A stretch of DNA of 64,000 nt from Alphaproteobacteria bacterium (GTDB lineage Bacteria; Pseudomonadota; Alphaproteobacteria; Rhodobacterales; Rhodobacteraceae), in assembly GCA_030425395.1 (NCBI GenBank), contig JAUIAS010000001.1:1-64000 (forward strand). Reading direction: 5' to 3'. Shown one piece after another: positions 1 through 8,720 of the stretch; within the stretch, counting starts at the first letter, position 1; every line of letters begins with the position of its first letter. The notes beneath the pieces are model-generated. The model searched no databases and was not told where the DNA came from. It saw nothing but the letters and a program-made list of their open reading frames with translations. The position numbers and the translations under genes are program-made.

Positions 1-231
1 GGCATGAAGGGAAACATGGACACAGAAGCGAGCCGTGGACGCGCCGACAGACATGACCCATCAGTCGAACCGCACCCGATGACGGGAAAGCGTTCCGGCT
101 CAGCGACTATTTCAGCGAACTGTTAAACGTACGGGATTGTATCGCAACGGCAACCTGATACAGCCTGCGGCCATTTACGATGCGAAAACTGGTTTTGAAA
201 AGAAGAATTAAAGCGGAGTCTTGAGACCTTC
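1..231. other. No supported gene at left edge
   Basis: All three forward frames contain early stop codons. Short open stretches (for example 83-210 in frame 2 ending in TAA) have no start codon and no family I recognise. The region probably holds the end of an upstream transcription unit and the promoter of the histidine kinase that begins at 232. I see no clear hairpin or -35/-10 pair that I would defend. Confidence 0.4.
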
Positions 232-2877
232 ATGAATACAACCGAAGGCCCAAATAAAATTTTGTTTCCGCGCGTGGTTACTTGGTACGCGAGACAACCC
301 CTGCACAAGACGCTTTTCCTGACCTGGCTTGCCGTCATACTGGCATCGCTGATCGTGCATGGTGCCGTTTCGGCTCTGCTCGACGTCGCTCTGGACATCA
401 AGGTAACGGGCTTTAACGTCAAGACGTTTCTGACCGCGGCCATCGTTGCCCCGCCATTCCTGATTTTTCTCGTCGCTGTCATTCGCAGCCTTGACGAAAC
501 CACCCAACGTCTGGAACGACAACGGCGGGATCTCCAGAGTATCCACAACCAGCATACCCAACTGATCAATAACACACAGGAAGGGTATTGGTTCATTGAC
601 CCGACAGGCAAAACCCTGGACGTGAACCCGGCGCTTTGCGCCCTTTTGGGGCGTGACCGTGAAGAAATCATCGGCCGGAACATACTGGATTTCGCCGATG
701 AGGAGAACCAACAGGTTTTTCGCGCTCAGATGGAGCTGCGGCGTCAGGGCGTTCGCAAACCATATGAAGTGGACCTCAGCCGCCCGGATGGCAGCAAAGT
801 CTGTTGTGTGAACACACCCGCGCCAATCTTGGATGCGAACGGTAAATTGATCGGATCCATCGGGCTTTGGACAGATGTTACGAGCTTCAAGAACACCCAA
901 CGCGCGCTCGTTGAGGCCAAACGCGAAGCTGAACAGGCCAGCCAGGCCAAAAGCAGCTTTCTCGCGAACATGAGCCACGAAATCCGCACGCCCATGAACG
1001 GCGTTGTTGGCATGTCCGAAATTCTGATCCGGACCGATCTGCAACCCGAACAGGATCGCATGGTGCGCACGATCCGGAGGTCTTCGTATTCGCTGTTGCG
1101 GGTGATCGACGACATTCTGGACATTTCCAAGATAGAGGCCGGCAAGATCGACCTGACACCCGAAAAGGTGTCTCTTGAAGGGACGATTGAGAACGTTCTG
1201 GAAATCATGCGTCCCACCGCACAGGAACGCCGTGTGCAGATGCTGCTGTTCTATGACCCGGCGCTTCCCACACATGTCGAGGCGGACGAAATCCGTGTTC
1301 GCCAGGTCCTGTTGAACCTGATTGGAAACGCGGTCAAATTCTCGAGCCCGAGCGAGCCGGACAAAATGGGCGAAGTGCAGATTTTCGCCAGTCGTGGCCA
1401 AGATGATCGCGTTGAAATCCGTATTGTCGACAACGGAATCGGCATGGATGACAAGGTGCAAGAAAAGCTCTTTCAACCCTTTTATCAGGGCGAGGCCGAC
1501 ACCGCCCAAACCTTTGGCGGAACGGGCTTGGGGCTGGTCATCACCAAGAACTTGATTGACCTGATGAACGGCGACATCGCCGTGAAAAGCGCACCGGGAC
1601 GCGGATCCTCCTTTACGATAAATCTGCCTTTGCGGTTGGCCCCAACTGAAGAGGTCGATCACGTTCTTTCAGATCTGAATGTAATCGGGATCACTGCAAC
1701 GGACACTCTTCGAACCGTTTTGGACAGATATTGCAACCACTATTGCAACAGCGCGACATTCGCGACGGATGAAGAAGAGTTGTTCGAACGGGTCGCTACA
1801 GCACCAAGACCTACCATCGTTCTGTTGGGTCTTGCGTCACCCGCCGAAAACGATGCCTTGCGTAAACGGCTGGCTGAGAGGTTCGATCAGGTCAGATATC
1901 TGAGCTTTGCGATTGATCCCGGCGACACCGCGTATTGCGAACCGCCTGATTGCTATTCCGTTCAATTTTATCCCGTCCTGCCGTCCGAGCTCCGCAAAGG
2001 ACTGGCGGTTCTGGCTGGCCGCGCCAGCCCAGAAGTGGATGACAGCAAAGACGAACAAATCGACACCGGCGATTTCAAGACCATCAGCGAAGACCAACTC
2101 ATTCTGCTCGTCGAGGACAACAAGATCAACCAAGAGGTCATTGTCACCCAGCTTCGGATGCTGGGTTACGGCGTTGAAATTGCCGATAATGGCGCAGAGG
2201 GTCTGGAGAAGTGGAAGTCAGGCAAGTTTGACCTGGTGCTGACCGATTGCCACATGCCGGTCATGGACGGTTTTCAGATGACGCGGGACATTCGCCTTTG
2301 GGAACAGGAAAACGGCCTTGGGCGGTCGCCGGTGGTGGCCATCACCGCAAACGCCCTGACCGGTGAAGATCAGCGGTGCCTTGAGGCGGGGATGGATGGT
2401 TATCTGTCCAAGCCCGTGCAGCTTGCCGACTTGCGATCAACCTTGCTCAAATGGCTCAGCCAGGCGGCGGATGAAGCCAATGAACAAAGCGATCTCTTGC
2501 TCCAAGCGGATCACGAACATCCCTCTGCGCCCAACAAGGTTGTCGATCCAACGGTAATGATTGCAATGCTGGGCGAGGAAGACCCGGATATGTTCGCTGC
2601 GCTGATGACGTCTTTCGTGGACAATCATGCGATGGATGTGCGCGATCTGGTCGCCGCGCTAAACAAGGGCGATACAGAGGGGGCGCGGTTCATCGCGCAT
2701 AAATTGCAATCGTCGTCACGTGCCATTGGGGCAAATCTGTTTGCCGACCTCTGTGCCGAGATCGAAAATTCCGCGATCAAGGGGGCAGTCCTGCGCACGG
2801 ACAGCATAGCCCAAGAAATCAACACCGCGTTTCGCGACGTTCAGGCCTTTGTCGCGGAGTATCGCGACAGTCTTTGA
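232..2877 (+). CDS. Hybrid sensor histidine kinase (PAS-HisKA-HATPase-REC-Hpt)
   Basis: 881 residues. Two membrane segments lie near residues 26-50 and 66-85, then a short coiled coil and a PAS domain (about 105-220). The HisKA box NMSHEIRTPMNG places the phospho-acceptor at His249. The HATPase_c domain follows, with N box around NLIGNAVKF (362-370), G1 DNGIGMD (400-406) and GGTGLGL (429-435). A receiver (about 622-740) has Asp672 in LTDCHMPVMDG and Lys727 in LSKP. A C-terminal Hpt domain has His823 in AHKLQSSS. Between the kinase core and the receiver (about 475-600) lies a second receiver-sized segment without a phospho-acceptor Asp. The domain order fits a His-Asp-His relay to an unlinked response regulator; none is encoded nearby, so target and signal are unknown. 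The PAS domain has no obvious cofactor signature. Family assignment is secure. Confidence 0.93.
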   Translation: MNTTEGPNKILFPRVVTWYARQPLHKTLFLTWLAVILASLIVHGAVSALLDVALDIKVTGFNVKTFLTAAIVAPPFLIFLVAVIRSLDETTQRLERQRRDLQSIHNQHTQLINNTQEGYWFIDPTGKTLDVNPALCALLGRDREEIIGRNILDFADEENQQVFRAQMELRRQGVRKPYEVDLSRPDGSKVCCVNTPAPILDANGKLIGSIGLWTDVTSFKNTQRALVEAKREAEQASQAKSSFLANMSHEIRTPMNGVVGMSEILIRTDLQPEQDRMVRTIRRSSYSLLRVIDDILDISKIEAGKIDLTPEKVSLEGTIENVLEIMRPTAQERRVQMLLFYDPALPTHVEADEIRVRQVLLNLIGNAVKFSSPSEPDKMGEVQIFASRGQDDRVEIRIVDNGIGMDDKVQEKLFQPFYQGEADTAQTFGGTGLGLVITKNLIDLMNGDIAVKSAPGRGSSFTINLPLRLAPTEEVDHVLSDLNVIGITATDTLRTVLDRYCNHYCNSATFATDEEELFERVATAPRPTIVLLGLASPAENDALRKRLAERFDQVRYLSFAIDPGDTAYCEPPDCYSVQFYPVLPSELRKGLAVLAGRASPEVDDSKDEQIDTGDFKTISEDQLILLVEDNKINQEVIVTQLRMLGYGVEIADNGAEGLEKWKSGKFDLVLTDCHMPVMDGFQMTRDIRLWEQENGLGRSPVVAITANALTGEDQRCLEAGMDGYLSKPVQLADLRSTLLKWLSQAADEANEQSDLLLQADHEHPSAPNKVVDPTVMIAMLGEEDPDMFAALMTSFVDNHAMDVRDLVAALNKGDTEGARFIAHKLQSSSRAIGANLFADLCAEIENSAIKGAVLRTDSIAQEINTAFRDVQAFVAEYRDSL

Positions 2878-3070
2878 TTGGCCCGAGTTGGAGCCGGTTT
2901 AGACGCGGTGGATCTTAATGCATCCGCCAACAGAGCGGCAAAGACGATGCGCTTGGGTGTTTTCGGGCTTCAACACCATGTGATTTCGGGGATAATGATC
3001 GCCACAAAGCACTGGCCGCGCCGAAGGCCTGTGCCATCCGAAACCACATACCAACCCATGAGATGACCCC
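2878..3070. other. Intergenic, no gene seen
   Basis: About 190 bases between the kinase and the hydratase gene. A 62-codon reading frame starts directly after the kinase stop, but it has no family resemblance and atypical composition, so I do not call it. No terminator with a T-run is visible. The promoter of the hydratase, dehydrogenase and CoA-transferase operon should lie here. Confidence 0.4.
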
Positions 3071-3928
3071 ATGAGCAGACTGGATATCGACCATTTGCGC
3101 AAGTGGATCGGGCGTTCCGAAGCGCGGCAGGAACGGATCGCACCGTTCCCGTCCAATGCGCTGGCGGCGACGCTGGATCGGGACGATGCCCCTTATGTCG
3201 ACGGGACAGCTCTGCCGCCCCTCTGGCACTGGATGCATTTTCTGCCGGTGTTTCGGATGAGCGACACCAACTATGACGGCCACGCCGCATTAGGTGGGTT
3301 TCTGCCGCCCGTGCCATTGCCACGACGCATGTGGGCCGGAAGCCGGCTCCAGTTCTTGGCCCCGATGCGCATCGGGCAGACGTTGCAAAAGGTGTCCGAG
3401 GTTCGCTCCGTCACCCACAAGCAGGGCCGGACCGGGGATCTGGTATTTGTAACCGTGCGACACAGCCTGAGCGACGGTGAAACGCTGGGTGTTCAGGAAG
3501 AACACGACATCGTCTATCGCGAAGCGCCCAAAGACACCGACCCGGTCGTCGCGCCGCCGCCTGCGCCAGACACATCGGATTTTTCGCGCCAGATCACGCC
3601 GGATCCAGTTCTTTTGTTCCGGTACTCCGCGCTGACCTTCAACGGGCATCGCATCCACTACGATCAGCCGTTTTGCACCACCACCGAAGGGTATGACGGG
3701 CTTGTGGTGCACGGCCCTCTTCTCGCAACGCTGTTACTGGATCTTCTCCGGCGTAATCACCCCGATGCGACGGTGACGGATTTCAGATTTCGCGCCATTT
3801 CGACGGTGTTCGACACGGAACCGTTTTCGGTGCACGGAATGGCAACGGACACCCAAGGCGAATTCCGGCTTTGGGCGCGGCGCGCCGACGGTGCACTGGC
3901 GATGGATGCAACGGCAAGGATCGGATGA
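3071..3928 (+). CDS. MaoC/HTD2-like acyl-CoA hydratase (mesaconyl-C4-CoA hydratase type)
   Basis: 285 residues with two hot-dog halves. The N-terminal half resembles the FAS1-like dehydratase domain (about 1-150, with LPPLWHWMHFLP). The C-terminal half carries the signature RYSALTFNGHRIHYD (about 184-198), whose Asn191, His193 and His196 lie where this family holds its catalytic residues, and VVHGPLLATLL near 215. Homologues hydrate branched unsaturated C4/C5 dicarboxyl-CoA thioesters such as mesaconyl-C4-CoA or itaconyl-CoA. It is followed after 3 bases by an acyl-CoA dehydrogenase and then a class III CoA-transferase. That order suggests activation, alpha-beta oxidation and hydration of one acid. 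The substrate is inferred only. The start follows a weak ribosome site, but no better start is visible. Confidence 0.82.
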   Translation: MSRLDIDHLRKWIGRSEARQERIAPFPSNALAATLDRDDAPYVDGTALPPLWHWMHFLPVFRMSDTNYDGHAALGGFLPPVPLPRRMWAGSRLQFLAPMRIGQTLQKVSEVRSVTHKQGRTGDLVFVTVRHSLSDGETLGVQEEHDIVYREAPKDTDPVVAPPPAPDTSDFSRQITPDPVLLFRYSALTFNGHRIHYDQPFCTTTEGYDGLVVHGPLLATLLLDLLRRNHPDATVTDFRFRAISTVFDTEPFSVHGMATDTQGEFRLWARRADGALAMDATARIG

Positions 3929-3931
3929 AAA

Positions 3932-5083
3932 ATGGAACAGAACTACGAAGACATCCGCGCAGCGGTCAGAGCATTGTGCGCGCAGTTTCCACCTGAATAT
4001 CATCGCAAGATTGATGAAGATCGCGCCTATCCCGAGGCCTTCGTTGATGCGCTGACGCGTGCTGGGTGGATGGCTGCACTGATCCCCGAAGAATACGGCG
4101 GATCAGGGTTGGGCCTGACCGAGGCCAGCGTGATCATGGAAGAAATCAACCGATCGGGCGGAAACTCCGGGGCCTGTCATGGTCAGATGTACAATATGGG
4201 CACGCTGGTGCGGCACGGATCAGAGGCGCAAAAGGCGCAATACCTGCCGCGCATCGCAAGCGGTGAGCTGCGCCTGCAATCCATGGGCGTAACCGAACCG
4301 ACAACCGGATCCGACACCACCCGGATCAAGACCCGCGCGGAACGGCGCGGTGATCGGTATGTGATCAATGGCCAAAAGGTCTGGATCAGCCGCATTCAGC
4401 ATTCAGACCTCATGATCCTTCTGGCCCGGACGACGCCGATTGAACAGGTGACCAAGAAATCGCTTGGCATGTCGATCTTTATCGTCGATCTCCGCGACGC
4501 CATCGGGAAAGGGCTTGAGGTCAAGCCGATCCGCAACATGGTCAATCATGAAACCAATGAGCTGTTCTTTGATAATCTGGAAATACCTGCCGAAAACCTG
4601 ATCGGCGAGGAAGGCATGGGGTTCCGGTACATTCTTGACGGGCTGAATGCCGAACGCGCGCTGATCGCTGCGGAATGTATCGGTGACGGATATTGGTTTA
4701 TCGACAAGGTGGCCGAATACGCCCGAAACCGCGAAGTGTTTGGTCGGCCTATCGGGCAAAACCAAGGTGTGCAGTTCCCGATTGCCGAAAGCTATATCGA
4801 AGTGGAGGCCGCGAGCCTCATGCGGTATGAAGCCTGCCGCCTGTTCGATGAGGGCAAGCCCTGCGGCGCGCAGGCCAACATGGCAAAATACCTGGCCGCC
4901 AAGGCCAGCTGGGAGGCCGCGAACGCCTGTATCCAGTTCCACGGCGGTTTCGGTTTCGCCAGCGAATACGATGTCGAACGCAAGTTCCGGGAAACCAGAC
5001 TGTATCAAGTCGCGCCGATCTCGACGAACATGATCCTGTCCTACGTCGCCGAACATATCCTTGATTTGCCGAGGTCTTTCTGA
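3932..5083 (+). CDS. Acyl-CoA dehydrogenase family protein
   Basis: 383 residues, the usual length for the soluble FAD-dependent acyl-CoA dehydrogenase family. The N-terminal helical part carries IPEEYGGSGLGL. The beta domain carries MGVTEPTTGSDTTRIKT, the FAD and substrate contact region, then WISRIQHSD. The C-terminal helical part ends with HGGFGFASEYDVERKFRE, in which the Glu of SEYDVE aligns with the catalytic base of short- and medium-chain enzymes. It should introduce a 2,3 double bond into an acyl-CoA and pass electrons to ETF. It sits 3 bases after the hydratase gene, and its stop overlaps the start of the CoA-transferase gene (TGATG). The three genes are therefore almost certainly one transcript and one pathway. 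The chain or substituent of the substrate cannot be read from the sequence. Confidence 0.9.
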   Translation: MEQNYEDIRAAVRALCAQFPPEYHRKIDEDRAYPEAFVDALTRAGWMAALIPEEYGGSGLGLTEASVIMEEINRSGGNSGACHGQMYNMGTLVRHGSEAQKAQYLPRIASGELRLQSMGVTEPTTGSDTTRIKTRAERRGDRYVINGQKVWISRIQHSDLMILLARTTPIEQVTKKSLGMSIFIVDLRDAIGKGLEVKPIRNMVNHETNELFFDNLEIPAENLIGEEGMGFRYILDGLNAERALIAAECIGDGYWFIDKVAEYARNREVFGRPIGQNQGVQFPIAESYIEVEAASLMRYEACRLFDEGKPCGAQANMAKYLAAKASWEAANACIQFHGGFGFASEYDVERKFRETRLYQVAPISTNMILSYVAEHILDLPRSF

Positions 5084-6258
5084 TGCGGCCGCTTGAAGGA
5101 ATAACTGTCGTCACTCTGGAACACGCGGTCGCCGCGCCGTTTGCAACCCGTCAGCTAGCCGATCTGGGCGCGCGGGTGATCAAGATCGAACGCCCGGGTT
5201 CGGGGGATTTCGCGCGCGGCTACGACACCCGGGCAGCGGGGCTTGCATCGCATTTCGTGTGGATCAACCGCAACAAGGAAAGCCTGACCCTGAACCTCAA
5301 GGCACCCAAGGCGCAAGAGATCGTGGCGCAGCTGGTGGGGAATGCGGACATACTGGTTCAGAACCTTGCACCCGGTGCCGCCGATCGCATGGGTCTGTCG
5401 CATGAGGCCCTGTGCGATACCAATCCCGGCCTGATCGTGTGCAACATTTCCGGTTATGGCCCGGACGGACCGGACCGCGACCGCAAGGCCTATGACCTGC
5501 TCATTCAGGCCGAGGCCGGGTTCCTGTCGATTACCGGGTCACAGGATGCACCCAGCAAGGCGGGCATATCCGTCGCCGATATCGCGGCGGGAATGTATGC
5601 CTATACCAATATTCTGGCCGCCCTGATCGAACGCGGTCGCACCGGACGGGGCAAGCGGATTGACGTCTCCATGCTTGAAGCTTTGGCGGAATGGATCGGA
5701 TACCCGATGTATTACGCCTATGACGGCGCCCCGCCACCGCCGCGTGCAGGCGCGTCACATGCCACGATTTACCCCTATGGCCCGTTCCGCGCCGGAGACG
5801 GACAGGACGTGATGCTTGGCCTTCAGAACGAACGAGAATGGGCCGCATTCTGCGATGTTGTCCTTGGGATGCCAGATCTGGCCACCGATGCGCGGTTTGC
5901 ATCCAACCACGCACGATCTGGCGCGCGCGCGGCATTGGACGAAATCATCTACTCTGTTTTTGACGGGCTGAATTCGCGCGAATTGATCGCCCGGCTTGAC
6001 CGGGCCGGGATTGCCAACGCACGGGTCAATGACATGCAGGGGCTATGGGATCATGCCCAGCTCAAGGCGCGGGATCGCTGGCGCGAGGTCAGCAGCCCAG
6101 CCGGACCGCTGCCTGCGTTGGTGCCTCCGGGCCAATCCCCGCAAGAGGCCCGCATGGATCCGATACCGGCATTGGGCGCGGATACCGATGCCATCCTGCG
6201 TGATCTGGGACATGACGAGACCGCAATTTCAGCCCTTCGCGCAGATGGCGTGATCTAG
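5083..6258 (+). CDS. CaiB/BaiF family (class III) CoA-transferase
   Basis: 391 residues, typical of the family. Recognisable features are the N-terminal PLEGITVVTLEHAVAAPFATRQLADLGARVIKIE segment, VQNLAPGAADRMGL near 92-106, SGYGPDGP near 123-130, and KAYDLLIQAEAGFLSITG with Asp138 as the expected catalytic aspartate. It moves CoA between acids, probably from succinyl-CoA or another donor to the substrate of the upstream dehydrogenase and hydratase. Its ATG overlaps the dehydrogenase TGA, so translation is probably coupled. It converges on a minus-strand methyltransferase gene: both stop codons share the palindromic bases CTAG at 6255-6258. Family certain, substrate unknown. Confidence 0.92.
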   Translation: MRPLEGITVVTLEHAVAAPFATRQLADLGARVIKIERPGSGDFARGYDTRAAGLASHFVWINRNKESLTLNLKAPKAQEIVAQLVGNADILVQNLAPGAADRMGLSHEALCDTNPGLIVCNISGYGPDGPDRDRKAYDLLIQAEAGFLSITGSQDAPSKAGISVADIAAGMYAYTNILAALIERGRTGRGKRIDVSMLEALAEWIGYPMYYAYDGAPPPPRAGASHATIYPYGPFRAGDGQDVMLGLQNEREWAAFCDVVLGMPDLATDARFASNHARSGARAALDEIIYSVFDGLNSRELIARLDRAGIANARVNDMQGLWDHAQLKARDRWREVSSPAGPLPALVPPGQSPQEARMDPIPALGADTDAILRDLGHDETAISALRADGVI

Positions 6259-6929
6259 CGCCTTTCAAACAGGTAGAGCGTCGTGGGTTGGTCAACCACG
6301 AACCCCGTGCTGTCGCTGCGGGCGTGCTGATCAAAGGCGGCGCGCATCTGCCCGGCAGAGCCGTCGAACGCTGCCGCGCGGGCAGGATCGACATAAACAA
6401 CCGACGCGACAAGCGTGTCAAAATCCGTGTAAATGCGGGTCAGGGTATAGTCGGCTTTCTCAACCAGCTTAAAAGCGGGACCGGCCCCCAGCGCATCCAG
6501 AAACCGGGCCGCTTCGGTGCGAACGACGGTTTCGTCCTCGACTGGTTTGACGATCTCGGTCATACCGCCAAAAGTCTTGGGTTCTGCCACGAATAACAGA
6601 CCGCCCGCGCACAAGACACGCGCGATGTCAGCGGCGGCCTCTGCGTGCAATTGCGCTGGAATATGATGCCACGCATAAAGAACCGTCACCAGATCGGCGC
6701 AGCCATCCGCCAGCGGCAACGCCTCGGCGCGGCCAGTCCGGAACTGCGCCACATCGCCAAACTGTCGCTGTGCCTGCGCAGTCTTGGCCGGGTGGATCTC
6801 TATCCCGGTGACCGCATCCGCGCCCGCTTCGGCGAGTTGCCCCGCGAAGGCCCCTGTTCCAGCGCCCACGTCAACGACATGCTTGCCTGAAAGTGGCACC
6901 CGCCGGGTCAATTCCGCGATATGTGTCAT
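6255..6929 (-). CDS. Class I SAM-dependent methyltransferase
   Basis: 224 residues. Motif I is VVDVGAGTGAFAGQLAEAGA (about 18-37) and motif II ends in GIEIHP. The post-motif region ADLVTVLYAWHHIP (about 78-92) and GGLLFVAEPKTFGG follow, the layout of the Methyltransf_11/25 type that acts on small molecules or lipids. It lies 10 bases downstream of hemF on the same strand and could share its transcript, but nothing in the sequence links it to haem synthesis. The methyl acceptor is unknown. The gene ends tail-to-tail with the CoA-transferase gene. Confidence 0.85.
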   Translation of the reverse strand: MTHIAELTRRVPLSGKHVVDVGAGTGAFAGQLAEAGADAVTGIEIHPAKTAQAQRQFGDVAQFRTGRAEALPLADGCADLVTVLYAWHHIPAQLHAEAAADIARVLCAGGLLFVAEPKTFGGMTEIVKPVEDETVVRTEAARFLDALGAGPAFKLVEKADYTLTRIYTDFDTLVASVVYVDPARAAAFDGSAGQMRAAFDQHARSDSTGFVVDQPTTLYLFERR

Positions 6930-6939
6930 AACGCGCGGG

Positions 6940-7833
6940 TCAGGCCCATTTGGCCATTGGCGGCAGGCTCATCAAAACCGCATTGGCGTCATGGCCGGTT
7001 TCCAGCCCAAACTTGGTGCCCCGGTCATAGACAAGGTTATATTCGGCATAGAGCCCGCGATGGACCAGCTGGGCATCCTTGTCAGCGTCGCCCCAATTCT
7101 GCACCCGGCGCTTTTCCACAAGCGGAACGTAAGCGGGCAAAAAGGCGCGGCCAATGTCCTGGGTCAGGGCAAAATCTGCCTGCCAATCGCCTGTGCAGTG
7201 ATCGTCCATGAATATACCGCCGACACCACGCGCGCGACCGCGATGCGGAATATAGAAATATTCGTCAGCCCATGCCTTGAGATGCGGATAGTGGTCTGAG
7301 CCGTGCGGATCCAGAAACGCCTTTTGCGTAGCGTGAAAGTGGTCGGTATCTTCGGCATATTCGAGACAGGGGTTCAGGTCGGATCCCCCCCCGAACCACC
7401 ATGCATGTGGCGTCCAGAACATGCGGGTGTTCATGTGCACAGCCGGAACATGCGGGTTTTGCATATGTGCCACGAGACTGATCCCGCTGGCCCAAAACCG
7501 CGGATCGTCCTTCATTCCGGGCAGACCCTTGCGCGCCATCATGGCCGCCTGCGCCCGTTCGCCCAAGGTGCCAAAAACGGTCGATATATTGACGCCCACT
7601 TTTTCGAAGACACGCCCGCCGCGCATGACGCTCATCAATCCGCCGCCTGCATCGCTGCCGTCATCGGAACTGCGACGGGTTTCGGTCACTTCAAAACGGC
7701 CGGGTTGCGCATCCGCCAGAGGGCCCGTGTCGTGGTTGGTTTCCAGTGTTTCGAATGCGCTGACGATCTCGTCGCGCAGTTGGCGGAACCATGCCGCAGC
7801 CGTGGCCTTTTCCGTTTCAAAGTCGGTTGTCAT
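6940..7833 (-). CDS. hemF: Oxygen-dependent coproporphyrinogen III oxidase
   Basis: 297 residues from the ATG at 7833, the normal length. I chose this start because MTTDFETEKATAAAWFRQLRDEI is where family similarity begins; a longer frame upstream adds 19 unlikely residues. Diagnostic motifs include MMARKGLPGMKDDPRFWASG, HNPHVPAVHMN-type text (MQNPHVPAVHMNTRMF), WWFGGGSDLNP and RGVGGIFMDD. The soluble enzyme decarboxylates coproporphyrinogen III to protoporphyrinogen IX with O2. The window also carries hemN (22441), the oxygen-independent enzyme for the same step, so the cell can make haem in both air and low oxygen. No FNR-type palindrome is visible near hemF. An SDR gene lies 68 bases upstream on the same strand. 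Confidence 0.96.
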   Translation of the reverse strand: MTTDFETEKATAAAWFRQLRDEIVSAFETLETNHDTGPLADAQPGRFEVTETRRSSDDGSDAGGGLMSVMRGGRVFEKVGVNISTVFGTLGERAQAAMMARKGLPGMKDDPRFWASGISLVAHMQNPHVPAVHMNTRMFWTPHAWWFGGGSDLNPCLEYAEDTDHFHATQKAFLDPHGSDHYPHLKAWADEYFYIPHRGRARGVGGIFMDDHCTGDWQADFALTQDIGRAFLPAYVPLVEKRRVQNWGDADKDAQLVHRGLYAEYNLVYDRGTKFGLETGHDANAVLMSLPPMAKWA

Positions 7834-7901
7834 TCTCGCATCCGGTTCGTTGTTTTTGGTTTTGGAACAGGCGTCCGAAGCCGGTCGCATGTCATTTCAG
7901 A

Positions 7902-8702
7902 TCATTGTGCCGATACAGAGACCGGATCATAGAGCGTTCTTCCGCCATCAAACGTCAAAACCTGTCCGGTCATGAATTTGGATCCGTCGCAGGCCAGATA
8001 CTGAACCGTATCGGCGAGCTCTGCAGCGGCAGCGATGCGCGATAGCGGCGTATGTTTTTCGATCTCCGGACGCAGATCCGGATTTTCCTTGAGGACCCCC
8101 TGCAAGGAGGCGCTCATTACGGAACCGAAGGCAACCGCGTTGACCCGGATCTTGTTCGGCGCCAGCGCCACGGCAAGCGATCTGGTCATTTGTTCCAGCG
8201 CGGCGGAGGCAATCGAATATCCGAGCAACTGCGGGTGCACCCTCTGCGAGGAAATCGAGGTCAGGTTAATAATTGCTCCGCCCGCTTTTTCAGGGGCGTC
8301 TTCGGCCTGTTTGATCATACGCCGGGCGACCTGCTGGCTCAGACGCAAGGCGGGCATCAGGTTCATATCCAGAAGCTGTGCGACGGTTTCGTCATCGGGA
8401 TCAAGCGGGTCGGAAGGCAGGATCTGCCGGGCACCGTTGACCAGTACATCAATCTGATCAAACGCGTCGATGGTGGCAGAGATCAGGTTGGCGACCGTCA
8501 GGCGTTCACGCAGATCCCCTGCAAAATAGCGCACGTTGCCTTCTTCGGCGCGGGGGCCCAGCTCTTCGACGAGGCGCTTCTCGTCCATGTCTGCAAACAT
8601 GACGTTGGCACCCTTGTCGGCAAATTGCCGGGCGACCGCCAGCCCAAGCCCGTTGGCCGCGCCGGTAACGATGGCGGTCTTGCCCGCGATGGAAAAGGAC
8701 AT
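7902..8702 (-). CDS. SDR-family protein with altered catalytic lysine
   Basis: 266 residues of classical short-chain dehydrogenase layout. The NAD(P) loop TGAANGLGLAVA lies at about 14-25, FADMDE suggests NAD preference, and the active-site serine lies in NLTSISS. The C-terminal part has FMTGQVLTFDGGR. The usual YxxxK catalytic pair reads YSIAS here (codons around 8213-8228), so the lysine four residues after the tyrosine is a serine. The usual NNAG motif reads VNGAR. Either activity is lost or strongly changed, or the protein has another role. It lies between an RsmC-like methyltransferase (18 bases upstream) and hemF. The substrate is unknown. Confidence 0.85.
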   Translation of the reverse strand: MSFSIAGKTAIVTGAANGLGLAVARQFADKGANVMFADMDEKRLVEELGPRAEEGNVRYFAGDLRERLTVANLISATIDAFDQIDVLVNGARQILPSDPLDPDDETVAQLLDMNLMPALRLSQQVARRMIKQAEDAPEKAGGAIINLTSISSQRVHPQLLGYSIASAALEQMTRSLAVALAPNKIRVNAVAFGSVMSASLQGVLKENPDLRPEIEKHTPLSRIAAAAELADTVQYLACDGSKFMTGQVLTFDGGRTLYDPVSVSAQ

Positions 8703-8720
8703 GTTGTTCCCCCAAGCCGC

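Noticed and set aside
208..1662. Long open frame of 484 codons on the minus strand
   Set aside because: It lies opposite the histidine kinase, whose domains are unmistakable; it has no family resemblance and is a GC-rich shadow frame.
2878..3066. Small 62-codon frame after the histidine kinase
   Set aside because: No ribosome site at its start, no similarity and unusual residue mix.
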